A DNA stretch of 64,000 bases from JAOPZW01 sp963807305 (GCA_963807305.1 CAWEBN010000011.1:346998-410997), one strand, 5' to 3'; counted from the first letter of the stretch, positions 42,665-52,005 are shown. The notes: generated from the letters alone by a model not told the origin. Program-made: numbers and translations.

Positions 42665-43225
42665 TCAGCCCTCAGGGTCTGCTTCCTCTCGCTTGAGCAG
42701 CAGATCGATGTCCACCTCGACCTGCCAGCCGACGGCGTCGCCACCGCCCGGCAGTTGCATCTGCCAATCGAATCCGAAGTCGCGGCGGTCGAAGCGCGTC
42801 TGGAGCTGCATCCCCGCGATCTCGCCGAAGCTGCTCGCCCGCGGCAGGGCGTAGTGACCGCGGGCGGCGACCGCCCGCGTGACGCCCCGGATGGTGAGCT
42901 CGCCGTCGACCTCCGCCCGGCCGTCGTCGCCGAGGCGGATCGCCGTCGAACGGAACGTGATCTCGGGATGGCGCTCGGCGTCGAAGAACTCCGGCCCGAG
43001 CACGCTCGCCCTCATCGCGGCCGGCTCGACCACGGAGATCGAGTCGACGCGCGCGGACCCCTCGAGCGCCAGAGCGTCGCCATCGGTGGTCAGCGTCGCC
43101 GCGACGTCGGACAGCGAGCCGCGGTACCAGAAGACGCCTGAGTGGCGTACCGCGAACGAGAAGCTCGAGGGCAGGGTCTGGGCACGGTAGGTGCCCGAGA
43201 AGGGCTGGGCTGCGACTGTCGACAT
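42665..43225 (-). CDS. YceI-family lipid-binding protein
   Basis: 186-residue YceI lipocalin-like beta-barrel that binds isoprenoid or amide lipids. Family marks are the opening GTYRAQTLPSSFSFAVRHSG, the PEITFRSTAIRLGDDGRAEV strand and VDGELTIRGVTRAVAARGHY. No signal peptide, so it is cytoplasmic or membrane-associated from the inside, common in actinobacteria. An ECF41-type promoter lies upstream (43265-43291), immediately downstream of the sigma factor stop. Confidence 0.9.
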   Translation of the reverse strand: MSTVAAQPFSGTYRAQTLPSSFSFAVRHSGVFWYRGSLSDVAATLTTDGDALALEGSARVDSISVVEPAAMRASVLGPEFFDAERHPEITFRSTAIRLGDDGRAEVDGELTIRGVTRAVAARGHYALPRASSFGEIAGMQLQTRFDRRDFGFDWQMQLPGGGDAVGWQVEVDIDLLLKREEADPEG

Positions 43226-43264
43226 GAGAATTCTCCTGGGTCGTGTTCGGCTGTTCCCAGGTCT

Positions 43265-43291
43265 GACAGCGCAGCCGACCGCCCTGTGACA
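43265..43291 (-). promoter_or_regulatory. ECF41-type promoter before yceI gene
   Basis: Read on the minus strand: TGTCACA (43291-43285), 16 bases, TGTC (43268-43265). The published ECF41 consensus is TGTCACA-N16-CGTC. The site lies 39 bases before the yceI start, directly after the stop of the ECF41 gene. The same motif precedes the sigma gene itself. Confidence 0.75.
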
Positions 43292-43293
43292 GC

Positions 43294-44358
43294 TCAGAGA
43301 TGGCCGAGCTTGTCCGGGTTGCGCACGATGCGAACGGCCTGGATCCGGCCCTCGACGACATCCACCGTGAGCACGCTCCAGACCCGGATCTCATCCTGCT
43401 GCTCGGGCACGGGCCGAGGCGTTCGGCTGTCGGCCGCGTCGCGGGCGCTCTTCATGAGCGCGGCGAGCTCCGTCTCGTCGATGTCGTCGGACTTCAGGAG
43501 CGCCAGCGCCCTCTCGGCCGCGATCCGATCGGTCTCCCCGAGCGGCGGCTCGGCCGGGCCTCGGACCAGGCGGCCGGGTTGCCCGTTGACCCTCACCGGC
43601 CGGCTCTCGAAGTCGCCGGAGGGAGGGCGCACCTGCGCCACGGCGGCCATGAAGCGCGCGATCTGTGCGGCGCCGAAGAGCGGCTCCTGCGGCGCCCTCG
43701 CCTTGCCCCCGCTGTCGGCGTAGAGGACGGCGTCCTTGGCCAGCAGCTCCTCCAGGGCCTTCAGGTTGCCTTCCTCGGCGGCCGCCAGGAACCGCTCGAG
43801 CAAGGCGTCGCGGGCGGCCTCGTCGGCGTCGAAGCGCGGGCGGCTGGCCTCGAGATGCTTGCGCGCCCGTGTCACCAGCTGCCGCGAGTTCACCTCGCTC
43901 TGCTCGATGATGCCGGCGATCTCCGCGTACGCGTAGCCGAACACCTCGCGCAGCAGGTAGGCCGCGCGCTCGAGCGGGCTCAGCCGCTCCAGGAGCACCA
44001 ACAAGGCCAGCGACAGCGAATCCGCGAGCTCGGCGCGCGAGGCCGGCCCTGGCGCCGGATCCTCGACCAGCGGCTCCGGCAGCCACGGCCCGATATATGA
44101 CTCGCGACGGGCCCGCGCCGACCTGAGGACGTTGATCGAGAGCCGCGTCACCACCGTCGTCATCCAGGCGGCGGGCTGGTCGATCGGGCCTTCCTGACGC
44201 GTCAGGCGCAGGAGCGCCTCCTGGGCCACGTCCTCGGCCTCCGAGACGCTGCCGAGCATCCGGTAGGCGACGCCGAAGCCGTGCCGGCGCAGCGCCTCGA
44301 GCTCGCCATCGCCCATCGGCGCCTCCTCATGGTCGCTGCCTCGCTCGTCCGCGCTCAT
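43294..44358 (-). CDS. ECF41-type sigma factor (SigJ family) with SnoaL-like domain
   Basis: 354-residue ECF sigma factor. Sigma-2 (about 18-85, GVAYRMLGSVSEAEDVAQEA), sigma-4 (about 125-180, RLSPLERAAYLLREVFGYAY) and a C-terminal SnoaL-like domain (about 195-320). The ECF41-specific landmarks are present: linker YIGPWLPEP, a DGGGK-like DSGGK, and NPDKL eight residues from the end; these regulate the sigma activity in cis, replacing an anti-sigma factor. ATG 44358 has AGGAGG 5 bases before it. The promoter upstream (44397-44423) suggests autoregulation. The usual COE-type partner (oxidoreductase/epimerase) is not adjacent; a YceI gene is. Confidence 0.95.
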   Translation of the reverse strand: MSADERGSDHEEAPMGDGELEALRRHGFGVAYRMLGSVSEAEDVAQEALLRLTRQEGPIDQPAAWMTTVVTRLSINVLRSARARRESYIGPWLPEPLVEDPAPGPASRAELADSLSLALLVLLERLSPLERAAYLLREVFGYAYAEIAGIIEQSEVNSRQLVTRARKHLEASRPRFDADEAARDALLERFLAAAEEGNLKALEELLAKDAVLYADSGGKARAPQEPLFGAAQIARFMAAVAQVRPPSGDFESRPVRVNGQPGRLVRGPAEPPLGETDRIAAERALALLKSDDIDETELAALMKSARDAADSRTPRPVPEQQDEIRVWSVLTVDVVEGRIQAVRIVRNPDKLGHL

Positions 44359-44396
44359 CTGTTCCTCCTGCCATGTAACCGCTGTCTCACCACCCT

Positions 44397-44423
44397 GACA
44401 ACGGGCGCGTGCCGGCTGTGACA
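44397..44423 (-). promoter_or_regulatory. ECF41-type promoter before the sigma gene
   Basis: Minus strand: TGTCACA (44423-44417), 16 bases, TGTC (44400-44397), 38 bases before the sigma factor start. It is identical in both elements and spacing to the site before yceI and matches the known ECF41 consensus apart from the first base of the -10. Confidence 0.75.
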
Positions 44424-44473
44424 CCTGCGAGCTCATGCACATGCCCGCCCCCCAGCCGCGCGCACTGATGGAG

Positions 44474-45319
44474 CTAGGCGAGCTGGACCTGCGTGACGAC
44501 GTCGACGCCCCAGAACGCGGACGCCCGGAACCGCAGGGTGCAGTCGACGTTGGCGCCGTAGGCGTCGCGCAGCAGGTCGACCGCGAGTCGCTCGTCGGTG
44601 GTCATCGGCTCGTGGAGGGGCACGTGCAGGACGGTCGCCGTCTCGGCGTCGAACGTGGCCGTGAAGAACGGCACGGTGTGGATCTGCACGAGTCCGACCG
44701 ACTGTGGCGCGAGCGGCTGGCCGGCCAGCTCCTCGTCGGCCATCGTGCGCTGCTCCCAGGCGTAGAGCGCCCGCGTCGGGTCGAGCGGGACGAGGTCGCT
44801 GTCCCCCGGCCACCCCGGCGCGGCGGCCGCCGCGCGGTCGACCACCGCCCACAGCTCGAAGTGAAGGTGCGGCTCGGCGGGCTGAGCGGACACGGCCGCG
44901 AACGGCGTGCCCTTCTGGACGAACTCCCCCTGCGCGACGGCGATGTCCGTGACGTGGTTGTACTTCGTGACGAACCCGAGGCCCCGCGGGTGATGATCGA
45001 TGGTCACGTTCCCGCGCGTACCGGCCGGGTTGGCCTCGACCTCGACGACCCGTCCGCTGTACGCCGCGAACACGCAGTCACCCGCGGCGGCCGCGAGGTC
45101 GACCGCCTCGTGGATCTGATTGGCGAAGTGCACGTCGGCGCCGGTCGGGTTGCGCGGGTCGTCGGCGGGGATGATCTGCCCGGTGGCACACGGCGGCGGC
45201 CCGGGTAGCGGCTTCGGGCGCAGCGCGCCGAAGCGGCCGTTCTCCAGGCGCAGCTCGAGTGGCAGGTCCAGTGGCGGGACGAACAGCCAGGACTGTTCGG
45301 TGAATGGAGCGATGGGCAT
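44474..45319 (-). CDS. M23-type peptidase-fold protein without a signal peptide
   Basis: 281 residues. A lysostaphin-like M23 domain spans about 60-160: His70/Asp74 (NQIHEAVDLAAA) and HLHFEL (His151, His153) give the zinc ligands and the catalytic His. It is flanked by an N-terminal strand-rich region (PPLDLPLELRLENGRFG) and a C-terminal beta domain (TVPFFTATFDAETATVL, CTLRFRASAFW). A GAGGAGGG site precedes ATG 45319. There is no signal peptide or membrane segment, odd for a wall hydrolase; it may be exported by another route or act in the cytoplasm. Confidence 0.8.
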   Translation of the reverse strand: MPIAPFTEQSWLFVPPLDLPLELRLENGRFGALRPKPLPGPPPCATGQIIPADDPRNPTGADVHFANQIHEAVDLAAAAGDCVFAAYSGRVVEVEANPAGTRGNVTIDHHPRGLGFVTKYNHVTDIAVAQGEFVQKGTPFAAVSAQPAEPHLHFELWAVVDRAAAAAPGWPGDSDLVPLDPTRALYAWEQRTMADEELAGQPLAPQSVGLVQIHTVPFFTATFDAETATVLHVPLHEPMTTDERLAVDLLRDAYGANVDCTLRFRASAFWGVDVVTQVQLA

Positions 45320-45463
45320 CGCGACGCACCCTCCTCAGCTCGTGGGGACCGCAGGCACATTAAGAACTCGGGCAAGCGGGGGCTAAGGAGACGCAAAGGT
45401 CGTGGTCGTGAGGGTTGCGCGCACCCGGGCAGTCGATGCACAACCCACAACGGAGCACACCCC

Positions 45464-45913
45464 ATGAAACGTCTCCTGATCACCCTTGTCCTCGCCGGCG
45501 CGCTCGGCACGGCGGCAGCCGCATTGGCCGCCGGCCACGGTCCGATCACCGAGAAGGTCCTCGGGGCGGCGAGCGTCGCGCAGCCCTACACCTTCCAGGT
45601 CCAGCAGCCCGCCGACGTGATCGTCGCCAAGGCGACGGTTCCGCCGGGAGCGAGCTTCGGCTGGCACTCGCACCGCGCGGCCGTCGTGGCGATCATCAAG
45701 TCCGGGACGCTCTCGCTCTATGACAGCGCCGATCCGACGTGCACTGCGCACCGCTATTCGGCCGGACAGGGCTTCACCGAGCAGCCCGGCCACGTCCATC
45801 TCGCCCGCAACGAAGGGCACAAGCCGGTCGTGGTCCTCGTCACGTATCTCGGGCTCAAGCACGGCGTCAAGCCCGACGTGCCCGCCCCGAAGCCCGGGAA
45901 CTGCCCGTTCTGA
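45464..45913 (+). CDS. Secreted cupin-domain protein
   Basis: 149 residues: signal peptide (MKRLLITLVLAGALGTAAAA, cleaved near ALAAGHG) and a single cupin barrel with motif 1 PPGASFGWHSHRAAVVAIIKSG (the two His of a metal site) and motif 2 GQGFTEQPGHVHLARNEG. A single metal ion could be bound by the HSH and H residues. Two Cys (CTAHRY and NCPF) may form a disulfide. GGAG lies 7 bases before ATG 45464. Substrate unknown; a terminator hairpin follows. Confidence 0.85.
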   Translation: MKRLLITLVLAGALGTAAAALAAGHGPITEKVLGAASVAQPYTFQVQQPADVIVAKATVPPGASFGWHSHRAAVVAIIKSGTLSLYDSADPTCTAHRYSAGQGFTEQPGHVHLARNEGHKPVVVLVTYLGLKHGVKPDVPAPKPGNCPF

Positions 45914-45944
45914 TCGCCGCCCGCGCGCAGCGCCGACGCCCACA

Positions 45945-45969
45945 GGCCCCGGCACCCATCGCCGGGGCC
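45945..45969 (+). terminator. Hairpin after cupin gene
   Basis: GGCCCCGGC (45945-45953) pairs exactly with GCCGGGGCC (45961-45969) around a 7-base loop, 32 bases after the cupin stop and 20 bases before the next start. Confidence 0.65.
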
Positions 45970-45989
45970 CGCCATGCGAACATGCGTTC

Positions 45990-46295
45990 GTGACGAGTCA
46001 GGGGCATGCGCACGCGAGATTCCGCCGCGCGCTCCTGACCAAGAACGTGAAGCTCATCGATGCGGCCAGCCGCGAGCTGCAGCACGTCGGGCTCGATGAC
46101 GCGCTCCGGGTGCTGGTCGTGTTCGCCGAGCGCCGCGACGCGCGCTACGGGCGCGCGGCGACGCGCTTCGCCGCTCGCCTGATGATCGAGCGGCGGCTCG
46201 GCCTCGCGGAGGCTCGCTACGTCTTGGCGCTCGCCGAGGCATTGCCACACTCGCCGGACGCCGTGGCGCTGCTCCTGCGCCCCTACTGCGGCTGA
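45990..46295 (+). CDS. Small helical hypothetical protein
   Basis: 101 residues from GTG 45990 (VTSQGHAHARFRRALLTKNV). It is almost entirely helical and rich in Arg/Ala (LDDALRVLVVFAERRDARYG, ATRFAARLMIERRLGLAEAR, YVLALAEALPHSPDAVALL). Alanine-arginine heptads suggest a four-helix fold; I associate this pattern with uncharacterised short actinobacterial proteins. No membrane segment. Its stop lies 36 bases before the convergent acyl-CoA synthetase gene. Confidence 0.55.
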   Translation: MTSQGHAHARFRRALLTKNVKLIDAASRELQHVGLDDALRVLVVFAERRDARYGRAATRFAARLMIERRLGLAEARYVLALAEALPHSPDAVALLLRPYCG

Positions 46296-46331
46296 CGCAA
46301 CGCCCTGGACGGTCGGCGGTGAGCGCTTGCG

Positions 46332-47895
46332 TCAGGAAACGGCGTGTTGCAGGTCGGACGTCGTCGACCGGGTCCCGTCGTCGATGTCGGTGAGCAGGCG
46401 ACGCATGATCTTGCCGGACGAGGTCATCGGGACCTGCACGGTGAACTGGATCGCCCGCGGAACCTTGTATGCCGCGAGGTGCTGTCGGCAATGCGTGACG
46501 AGCTCCTCGCGGGTGACCTCCGTCGCGGGCTTGAGGACGACGTAGGCCTTCGCGAGCTCGCCCTTCGTCTCGTCCGGGATTGCGCCGACCGCGGCGAGCG
46601 CGACTGCCGGGTGGGCGCACAGGACGCGCTCGATCTCCGCCGGATACACGTTGAAGCCCGCGGTGAGGATCATGTCCTTCATCCGGTCGACGATCGTGAA
46701 GTAGCCGTCCTCGTCCATCGTCGCGATGTCGCCCGTGTGCAGCCAGCCGTCCGGCTCGATCGTCGCGGCCGTGCCCTCCTCGTTGCCGTAGTAGCCGAGC
46801 ATCACGAGCGGCCCGCGGAACATCAGCTCGCCGCGCTCGCCGACCGGCATCTCGCGCGCCGGATCGGCGATGTCGACAACGCGCATCGCGTTGCCGGGGT
46901 AGGGGACGCCGATCGTGCCCGGCTTGTTGGGGCCGATCACCGGGTTCGCGCTGGTGGCGCCGGCGAGCTCCGTCATCCCCCAGACCTCGTGAATCGGGCA
47001 GCCGGTGCGTTCGGTGAACTCGATCGCCTTGGCCTCCGGCAGCGTCTGGCCGCCGACCCAGCAGCGGGTCAGACTCGACAGGTCATAGGACTCGAAGTCG
47101 GGGTGCGCGAGCAGGTAGTAGTAGGCGGTCGGCACGCCGTCCATCAGCGTCGCGCGGTGCTCGCCGATCGCGCGCAGGACGGTCTCGGCGTCGAAGCGCG
47201 GGATCATGATCAGGGTCGAGCCGGCCATGACGGCGGCGTTGAACACGCACGATCCGTAGACGTGGGGCAGCGGGAGCGAGTTGATGACGCGATCGTCGGG
47301 ACCACGCGCCGCCATGACGGCCGTGCCGACAGCGGCCCCGATCACGGCGCGGTGCGGTTGCATCGCGCCCTTCGGGTGGCCGGTCGTGCCCGGACGTGTA
47401 GCAGATGGCCGCCAGGTCGCCACCGTCGCGGTGGACCGGGCTGAACTCCGGCGAGCCGGATGCCAGCCAGTCGTCGAAGGCGGTCGCCCCGGGCGGGATC
47501 TCGTCGCCCCACAGCACGACGTCCTGCAGGTCCCCGCTGCCGCGCAGATCGAGCAGCGGCTCGCCCTTGTCCGCCGCCGCGACCACGGCCCGCGTGCCGG
47601 AGTCCTCGACGACGAACCGGACCTCGTCCGGCGTGAGCATGACATTGATCGGGATGACGGCCGCGCCGGTCTTGGCGATGGCGTAGTAGCCGACGAGCCA
47701 CTCCCAGCAGTTCGGGCCGTAGAGCGCAACGCGGTCGCCCGGCCCGACGCCCGCCGCGACAAGACCGTTCGCGGCGCGATTCGACAGTGCCTGCAGGTCA
47801 TCGAAGGACAAGGAGCGGTCGCCGACCAGCAGGGCCGTCCGCGCCCCGAACCTCTGCGCGGCGACCGGCAGGATCTCACCGATCGTATTCGTCAT
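46332..47895 (-). CDS. AMP-forming acyl-CoA synthetase, one frameshift at 47389-47391
   Basis: ANL-superfamily ligase that activates a carboxylic acid with ATP and joins it to CoA. The N-terminal frame (MTNTIGEILPVAAQRFGART, GDLAAICYTSG) and the C-terminal frame (TGHPKGAMQPHRAVIGAAVG, YGSCVF, VWGMTELAGATSANP, DGWLHTGDIATMDEDGYFTI, SSGKIMRRLL) join at the ATP-binding P-loop YTSG|TTGHPKG. The break is one extra C/G at 47389-47391 (CCC on the plus strand); removing it restores a canonical P-loop and 520 codons. The catalytic Lys is present near the end. Either a consensus error or a recent inactivation. Confidence 0.88.
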
Positions 47896-48047
47896 CCGGG
47901 GCGCCCTTTCGTCTCCAGCCGGACCGTTCGATCTGCCGGCGGGACGGGTGCCCGCGCCGGCGGCGAGCCTACTAGGCCCGGCGCATGCCGGTTGGATCGG
48001 CGCGCGAGGCCGGAGGATCGTGAAAGGGGGGATATGCTGGCGAGTCG

Positions 48048-49191
48048 ATGGACCCAGGTCGTGCCGCCCGATCGGCCGTCGTGGCGCGGCCCTTCCCGGA
48101 CTGGTGCCCCGGCGTGCTTCGCATGCACCCCGCCGGTGATGGCGGGCTCGCTCGCGTGCGCCTGCCCGGCGGCCGGCTCACGCTCGGCGGCCTGCGCGCG
48201 CTGCGCGAGGCGGCCCGGGTCGGTAACGGGATCGTCGAGGTGACCTCGCGCGCGAACATCCAGATCCGGGGCATCGCCGACGACGGCGAGCAGGTCGTGG
48301 CCGAGCTGTTGGCCGCCGGCGGGCTGCTGCCGTCGGCCGGACACGACCGCGTGCGCAACATCGCCGCCAGCCCGCTCGCCGGGCGCCTGCCGGGCTCGCT
48401 CGCGTGCACGGACGAGGTGGTCGCCGCGCTGGACAGGCGGTTGTGTGCCGAGCCGGCGCTCGGCGCTCTGTCGGGTCGATTCCTGTTCGCCGTCGATGAC
48501 GGGAGCGCCACGGTGGGCGGCCGAGGAGCCGATGTGACGCTGGCAGCCGAGCACCGCGCGTTCTGCCTCTGGCTCGCGGGCCGTCCGCACCGATTGCACC
48601 GTCACGCAAGAGGACGCGCCGGGGCTGGCCGTCGATGCGGCTCGTGCGTTCTTGGCCGTCGCCGGGGAAGCCGGCCACGCCGGCGCGTGGCGGGTGGCCG
48701 ACGTCCCCGACGGCCCCGACCTCGTTGCGGAGCGGCTCGGCGCGACCGTGGTCGCGGCGGCGTCCGGCATCACGCCCGCCGTCGTGCCCCTCGGGCTCGT
48801 CGACCAGGTCGACGGGCGCTGCGCCGTGACCGTCCTACCGCCACTGGCGCGGCTCGACCTCGCGATGCTCGACGCCCTGGTGACCCTCGGCCACGACGAC
48901 GTCCGCGCTTCGACGCGCCGCACGCTGAGCTTCGTCGACGTGCCGGGCGAAGACGCGGGCCGGTTGATCGGTGAGCTGCAGGCGGCCGGCCTGGTCGCCT
49001 CGGAGGACTCGGGCTGGTGGGGCCTGACCGCGTGCTCGGGCATGGGAGCATGCGCACGCGCCCGGGTCGACGTGCGTGCCAAGGCGGCGGCGCGGGCGGC
49101 CGAGCGCAGCCCCGGGGCGCCGCCCGAGCACTGGTCGGCCTGCGAGCGTGGCTGCGGGCGACCGCCCGGCGTCCGGGAGGCCACCGCGTGA
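48048..49191 (+). CDS. cobG: CobG, precorrin-3B synthase, frameshifted near 48590
   Basis: Oxygen-dependent precorrin-3B synthase of the aerobic cobalamin pathway (precorrin-3A + O2 to precorrin-3B), related to sulfite/nitrite reductases. The first frame gives DWCPGVLRMHPAGDGGLARV, LPGGRLTLGGLRALREAARV, GNGIVEVTSRANIQIRG and CLWLAGR. The second frame (from about 48592) gives the C-terminal half, ending with the 4Fe-4S cysteines TACSGMGAC and SACERGCGRP. One base too many or few around 48585-48592 breaks the frame. Start ATG 48048 is tentative; the ribosome site is weak. The stop overlaps cobH. Confidence 0.88.
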
Positions 49192-49814
49192 GCGGCTACG
49201 TCCGCGACGGCGCGGAGATCTACCGCCGGTCGTTCGCGATGATCCGCGCCGAGGCCGACCTCGACGGACTGGATCCGATCCTCGAGCGCGTCGTCGTGCG
49301 CATGATCCACGCCTGCGGGATGGTCGATCTCGTCGCCGACGTCGCGGCCTCGCCGGGCTTCGGCGCGGCCGCCGAGGGCGCGTTGCGCGCGGGCGCCCCG
49401 ATCCTCTGCGACACCGCGATGGTCGCATCGGGCGTGACGCGCTCCCGGCTGCCCGCGGGCAACGAGGTGATCTGCACGCTGTCGGACCCGTCGGTCCCGG
49501 CGCTGGCGGCGGAGCTGGATACGACGCGCACCGCCGCGGCGATGGAGCTGTGGCGCGAGCGCCTCGGCGGCTCCGTCGTGGTCGTCGGCAACGCGCCGAC
49601 GGCGCTCTTCCGGCTCTTGGAGCTGGTCGAGCAGGGGGTCGCACCTCCGGCGGCGGTGATCGGCGTGCCGGTCGGCTTCATCGGCGCCGCCGAGTCCAAG
49701 GCCGCGCTGGCCGGGCACGCGGCCGGCCTGGAGCACGTCGTCGTCCACGGCCGGCGGGGCGGCAGCGCGGTCGCCGTCGCCGCCGTCAACGCGCTGGCGA
49801 GCGAGGCGGAGTGA
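49188..49814 (+). CDS. cobH: CobH, precorrin-8X methylmutase
   Basis: 208-residue CobH/CbiC enzyme that moves the C11 methyl to C12 to form hydrogenobyrinic acid. Family marks are YRRSFAMIRAEADLDGLDP, VVRMIHACGMVDLVADV with catalytic His41, GAPILCDTAMVASGVTRSRL and IGVPVGFIGAAESKAALA. The start GTG 49188 overlaps the cobG stop (GTGA), and the stop overlaps the cobIJ start (GTGA). The gene is intact and full length. Confidence 0.96.
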   Translation: MSGYVRDGAEIYRRSFAMIRAEADLDGLDPILERVVVRMIHACGMVDLVADVAASPGFGAAAEGALRAGAPILCDTAMVASGVTRSRLPAGNEVICTLSDPSVPALAAELDTTRTAAAMELWRERLGGSVVVVGNAPTALFRLLELVEQGVAPPAAVIGVPVGFIGAAESKAALAGHAAGLEHVVVHGRRGGSAVAVAAVNALASEAE

Positions 49815-51286
49815 GCGGCCGGCTGTTCGGCGTCGGCGTGGGCCCGGGCGACCCCGAGCTGCTGACCGTCAAGGCTCAGCGCATCGTGGCGGCAGTCGAC
49901 GTGATCGCCTACCCGAACGCGCGGCACGGGCGCAGCGTGGCGCGCGCGATCGCCGCGCCCCACTTCCGCGGCGACCAGATCGAGGTCGCCCTCGAGTACC
50001 CGGTCACGACCGAGCAGACAGACCACCCGGGCGGCTACGAGGCGGCGCTGAGCGAGTTCTACGACACGGCCGCGGCGCAGCTGGCCGTCCACCTCGACGC
50101 CGGGCGCGACGTCGCGGTCCTCTGTGAGGGCGACCCGTTCTTCTACGGCTCGTACATGTACCTGCACGAGCGCCTCGCCGATCGCTATGCGACCGAGGTG
50201 GTGCCGGGCGTGACGTCGTTCAGCGCCGCCGCCGCCGCGGCAGGGACGCCGCTCGTGCGCCGCGACGACATCCTCACGGTCCTGCCCGGCACGCTGCCGC
50301 CAGACGTCCTCGCCGCACGGCTGCGCGCCGGCGACGCGGCGGTGGTCATCAAGCTCGGGCGCACGTTCCCCGGCGTCGCCGACGCGGCCCGACGGGCGGG
50401 CGTGACCGACCGGGCGATCTACGTGGAGCGCGCCAGCAGCGACGCCGAGCGCATCGCGCCGCTCGCCGACGCCGGCGACCGGGTGCCGTACATGTCACTG
50501 GTGCTGGTGCCGAGCTCCGTGCCCGCGCCGCGCAACGGCCGCCCCGGGAGCGTGAGCGTCGTCGGGCTCGGGCCCGCGGGCCCGGACTGGCTGACACCCG
50601 AGGCCAACGCGGAGCTGGCGGCCGCCGACGAGCTGATCGGCTACGAGACGTACCTCGCGCGCGTGCCCGAGCGGCGCGGGCAGCGCCGCCACGCGACCGA
50701 CAACCGCCTCGAGGCGCAGCGCGCGCGCCACGCCCTCGAGCTGGCGGCCGGCGGCGCGCGCGTGGCGGTCGTGTCGTCGGGCGACCCCGGCATCTTCGCG
50801 ATGGCCGCCGCCGTGCTCGAGGTCGTCGACGGCGATGTGGCACTGGCCGACGTCGAGGTGCGGATCGTGCCGGGCCTCTCGGCCATGCAGGCCGCCGCGG
50901 CCCGCGTCGGCGCGCCGCTGGGCCACGACTTCTGCGTCGTCTCGCTGTCGGACCAGCTCAAGCCGTGGGAGGTCGTCGAGCGGCGCCTCGACGCGGCCGG
51001 CGCGGCCGACCTCGTCCTCGCGCTCTACAACCCCGCGTCGCGGACGCGGCGCGAGCAGCTCACGCGCGCCGTCGAGGTCCTGCGGCGCCATCGCGCCGAC
51101 GCGACGCCGGTCGTCGTCGCGCGCGCGGTCGGCGCGCCGGAGGAGTCGGTCTCGGTCACGACGCTCGGGGCGCTGGACGTCGACGTCGTCGACATGCGCA
51201 CGCTGCTCATCGTCGGGTCGTCGACGACGCGCACGATCGAGGGCGAGCCGCCGCGCGTCTACACCCCGCGGCGCTACCCCGCGTGA
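49811..51286 (+). CDS. cobIJ: CobI-CobJ fusion, precorrin-2 C20- and precorrin-3B C17-methyltransferase
   Basis: 491-residue bifunctional SAM-dependent methyltransferase. The CobI half (about 1-235) begins LFGVGVGPGDPELLTVKAQR and has CEGDPFFYGSYMYLHERL and VPGVTSFSAAAAAAGTPL. The CobJ half (about 246-491) begins VSVVGLGPAGPDWLTPEANA, with IGYETYLARV, SSGDPGIFAMAAAVLEV, LVLALYNPASRTRREQL and LLIVGSSTTR. Fused CobIJ is common in actinobacteria. GTG 49811 overlaps the cobH stop. Its last 13 bases overlap the convergent cobK. Confidence 0.95.
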   Translation: MSGRLFGVGVGPGDPELLTVKAQRIVAAVDVIAYPNARHGRSVARAIAAPHFRGDQIEVALEYPVTTEQTDHPGGYEAALSEFYDTAAAQLAVHLDAGRDVAVLCEGDPFFYGSYMYLHERLADRYATEVVPGVTSFSAAAAAAGTPLVRRDDILTVLPGTLPPDVLAARLRAGDAAVVIKLGRTFPGVADAARRAGVTDRAIYVERASSDAERIAPLADAGDRVPYMSLVLVPSSVPAPRNGRPGSVSVVGLGPAGPDWLTPEANAELAAADELIGYETYLARVPERRGQRRHATDNRLEAQRARHALELAAGGARVAVVSSGDPGIFAMAAAVLEVVDGDVALADVEVRIVPGLSAMQAAAARVGAPLGHDFCVVSLSDQLKPWEVVERRLDAAGAADLVLALYNPASRTRREQLTRAVEVLRRHRADATPVVVARAVGAPEESVSVTTLGALDVDVVDMRTLLIVGSSTTRTIEGEPPRVYTPRRYPA

Positions 51287-52005
51287 TCCAGCGCCCAGGC
51301 CAGTGCCGCCTCGACGGAGGCCTCGGTCGCGATGTCGGGCCGCGGCGGGCGGCGCACGACGATCACCGCGAGCCCGCGCTCCCGCGCCGCGTCGAGCTTG
51401 GCCCGCGTGTGCGTCCCGCCGCTGTCCTTGGTGACGATCAGGTCGATCGCGTGGTGATCGACGAGCGCCAGCTCCCCGTCGAGCGTGTACGGGCCGCGAT
51501 CGAGCACGATCTCGCAGCGGGCCGGAAGCGGCGGGCCGGGTGGGTCGACGCAACGGATCAAGAACCAGGCGTGATCGATGCCCGCGAAGGAGGCGAGTCC
51601 CTGCCGGCCGGTCGTGAGCAGGACGCGCTCGCCCTTCCCCCCGATGGCCGCGGCGGCGTCGTCGAGGCCGTCGACCCAGTGCCAGCGGTCGCCGGGGACC
51701 TCGCTCCAGCCGGGACGCTCGAGGCGCAGGATCGGCACCCCGGCGGCCGGCGCGGCCCGAGCCGCCGAGGCGGAGATGCGCTGCGCGAACGGGTGGGTGG
51801 CGTCGACCACGGCGGCGACGCGGTGCTCGGCGAGCCAGCGCGCGAGCGCCTCTGGGCCGCCGAAGCCGCCGATGCGGACGTCGCCCTCGGGCAGACGCGG
51901 GTTGGCGACGCGCCCGGCGAGCGACGAGGTCACCGCCACCCCCGCGCGGTGCAGGCACGCGGCGAGCTCGCGCGCCTCGGCCGTGCCTCCGAGGATCAGG
52001 ACCAC
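51274..52005 (-). CDS. cobK: CobK, precorrin-6A reductase
   Basis: 243-residue NADPH-dependent reductase making precorrin-6B. Landmarks are the N-terminal LILGGTAEARELAACLHRAG, VRIGGFGGPEALARWLAEHR, VVDATHPFAQRISASAARAA, RPGWSEVPGDRWHWVD, GERVLLTTGRQGLASFAG and IDLIVTKDSGGTHTRAKLDA. The start is GTG 52005 (VVLILGG). It is on the minus strand between two plus-strand genes, overlapping cobIJ at the 3' ends and divergent from cobF by 24 bases. Confidence 0.95.
   Translation of the reverse strand: MVLILGGTAEARELAACLHRAGVAVTSSLAGRVANPRLPEGDVRIGGFGGPEALARWLAEHRVAAVVDATHPFAQRISASAARAAPAAGVPILRLERPGWSEVPGDRWHWVDGLDDAAAAIGGKGERVLLTTGRQGLASFAGIDHAWFLIRCVDPPGPPLPARCEIVLDRGPYTLDGELALVDHHAIDLIVTKDSGGTHTRAKLDAARERGLAVIVVRRPPRPDIATEASVEAALAWALDHAG

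Noticed and set aside
47896..48047. Possible cobalamin riboswitch before cobG
   Set aside because: No B12-box-like conserved segment was found on either strand in this 152-base gap.
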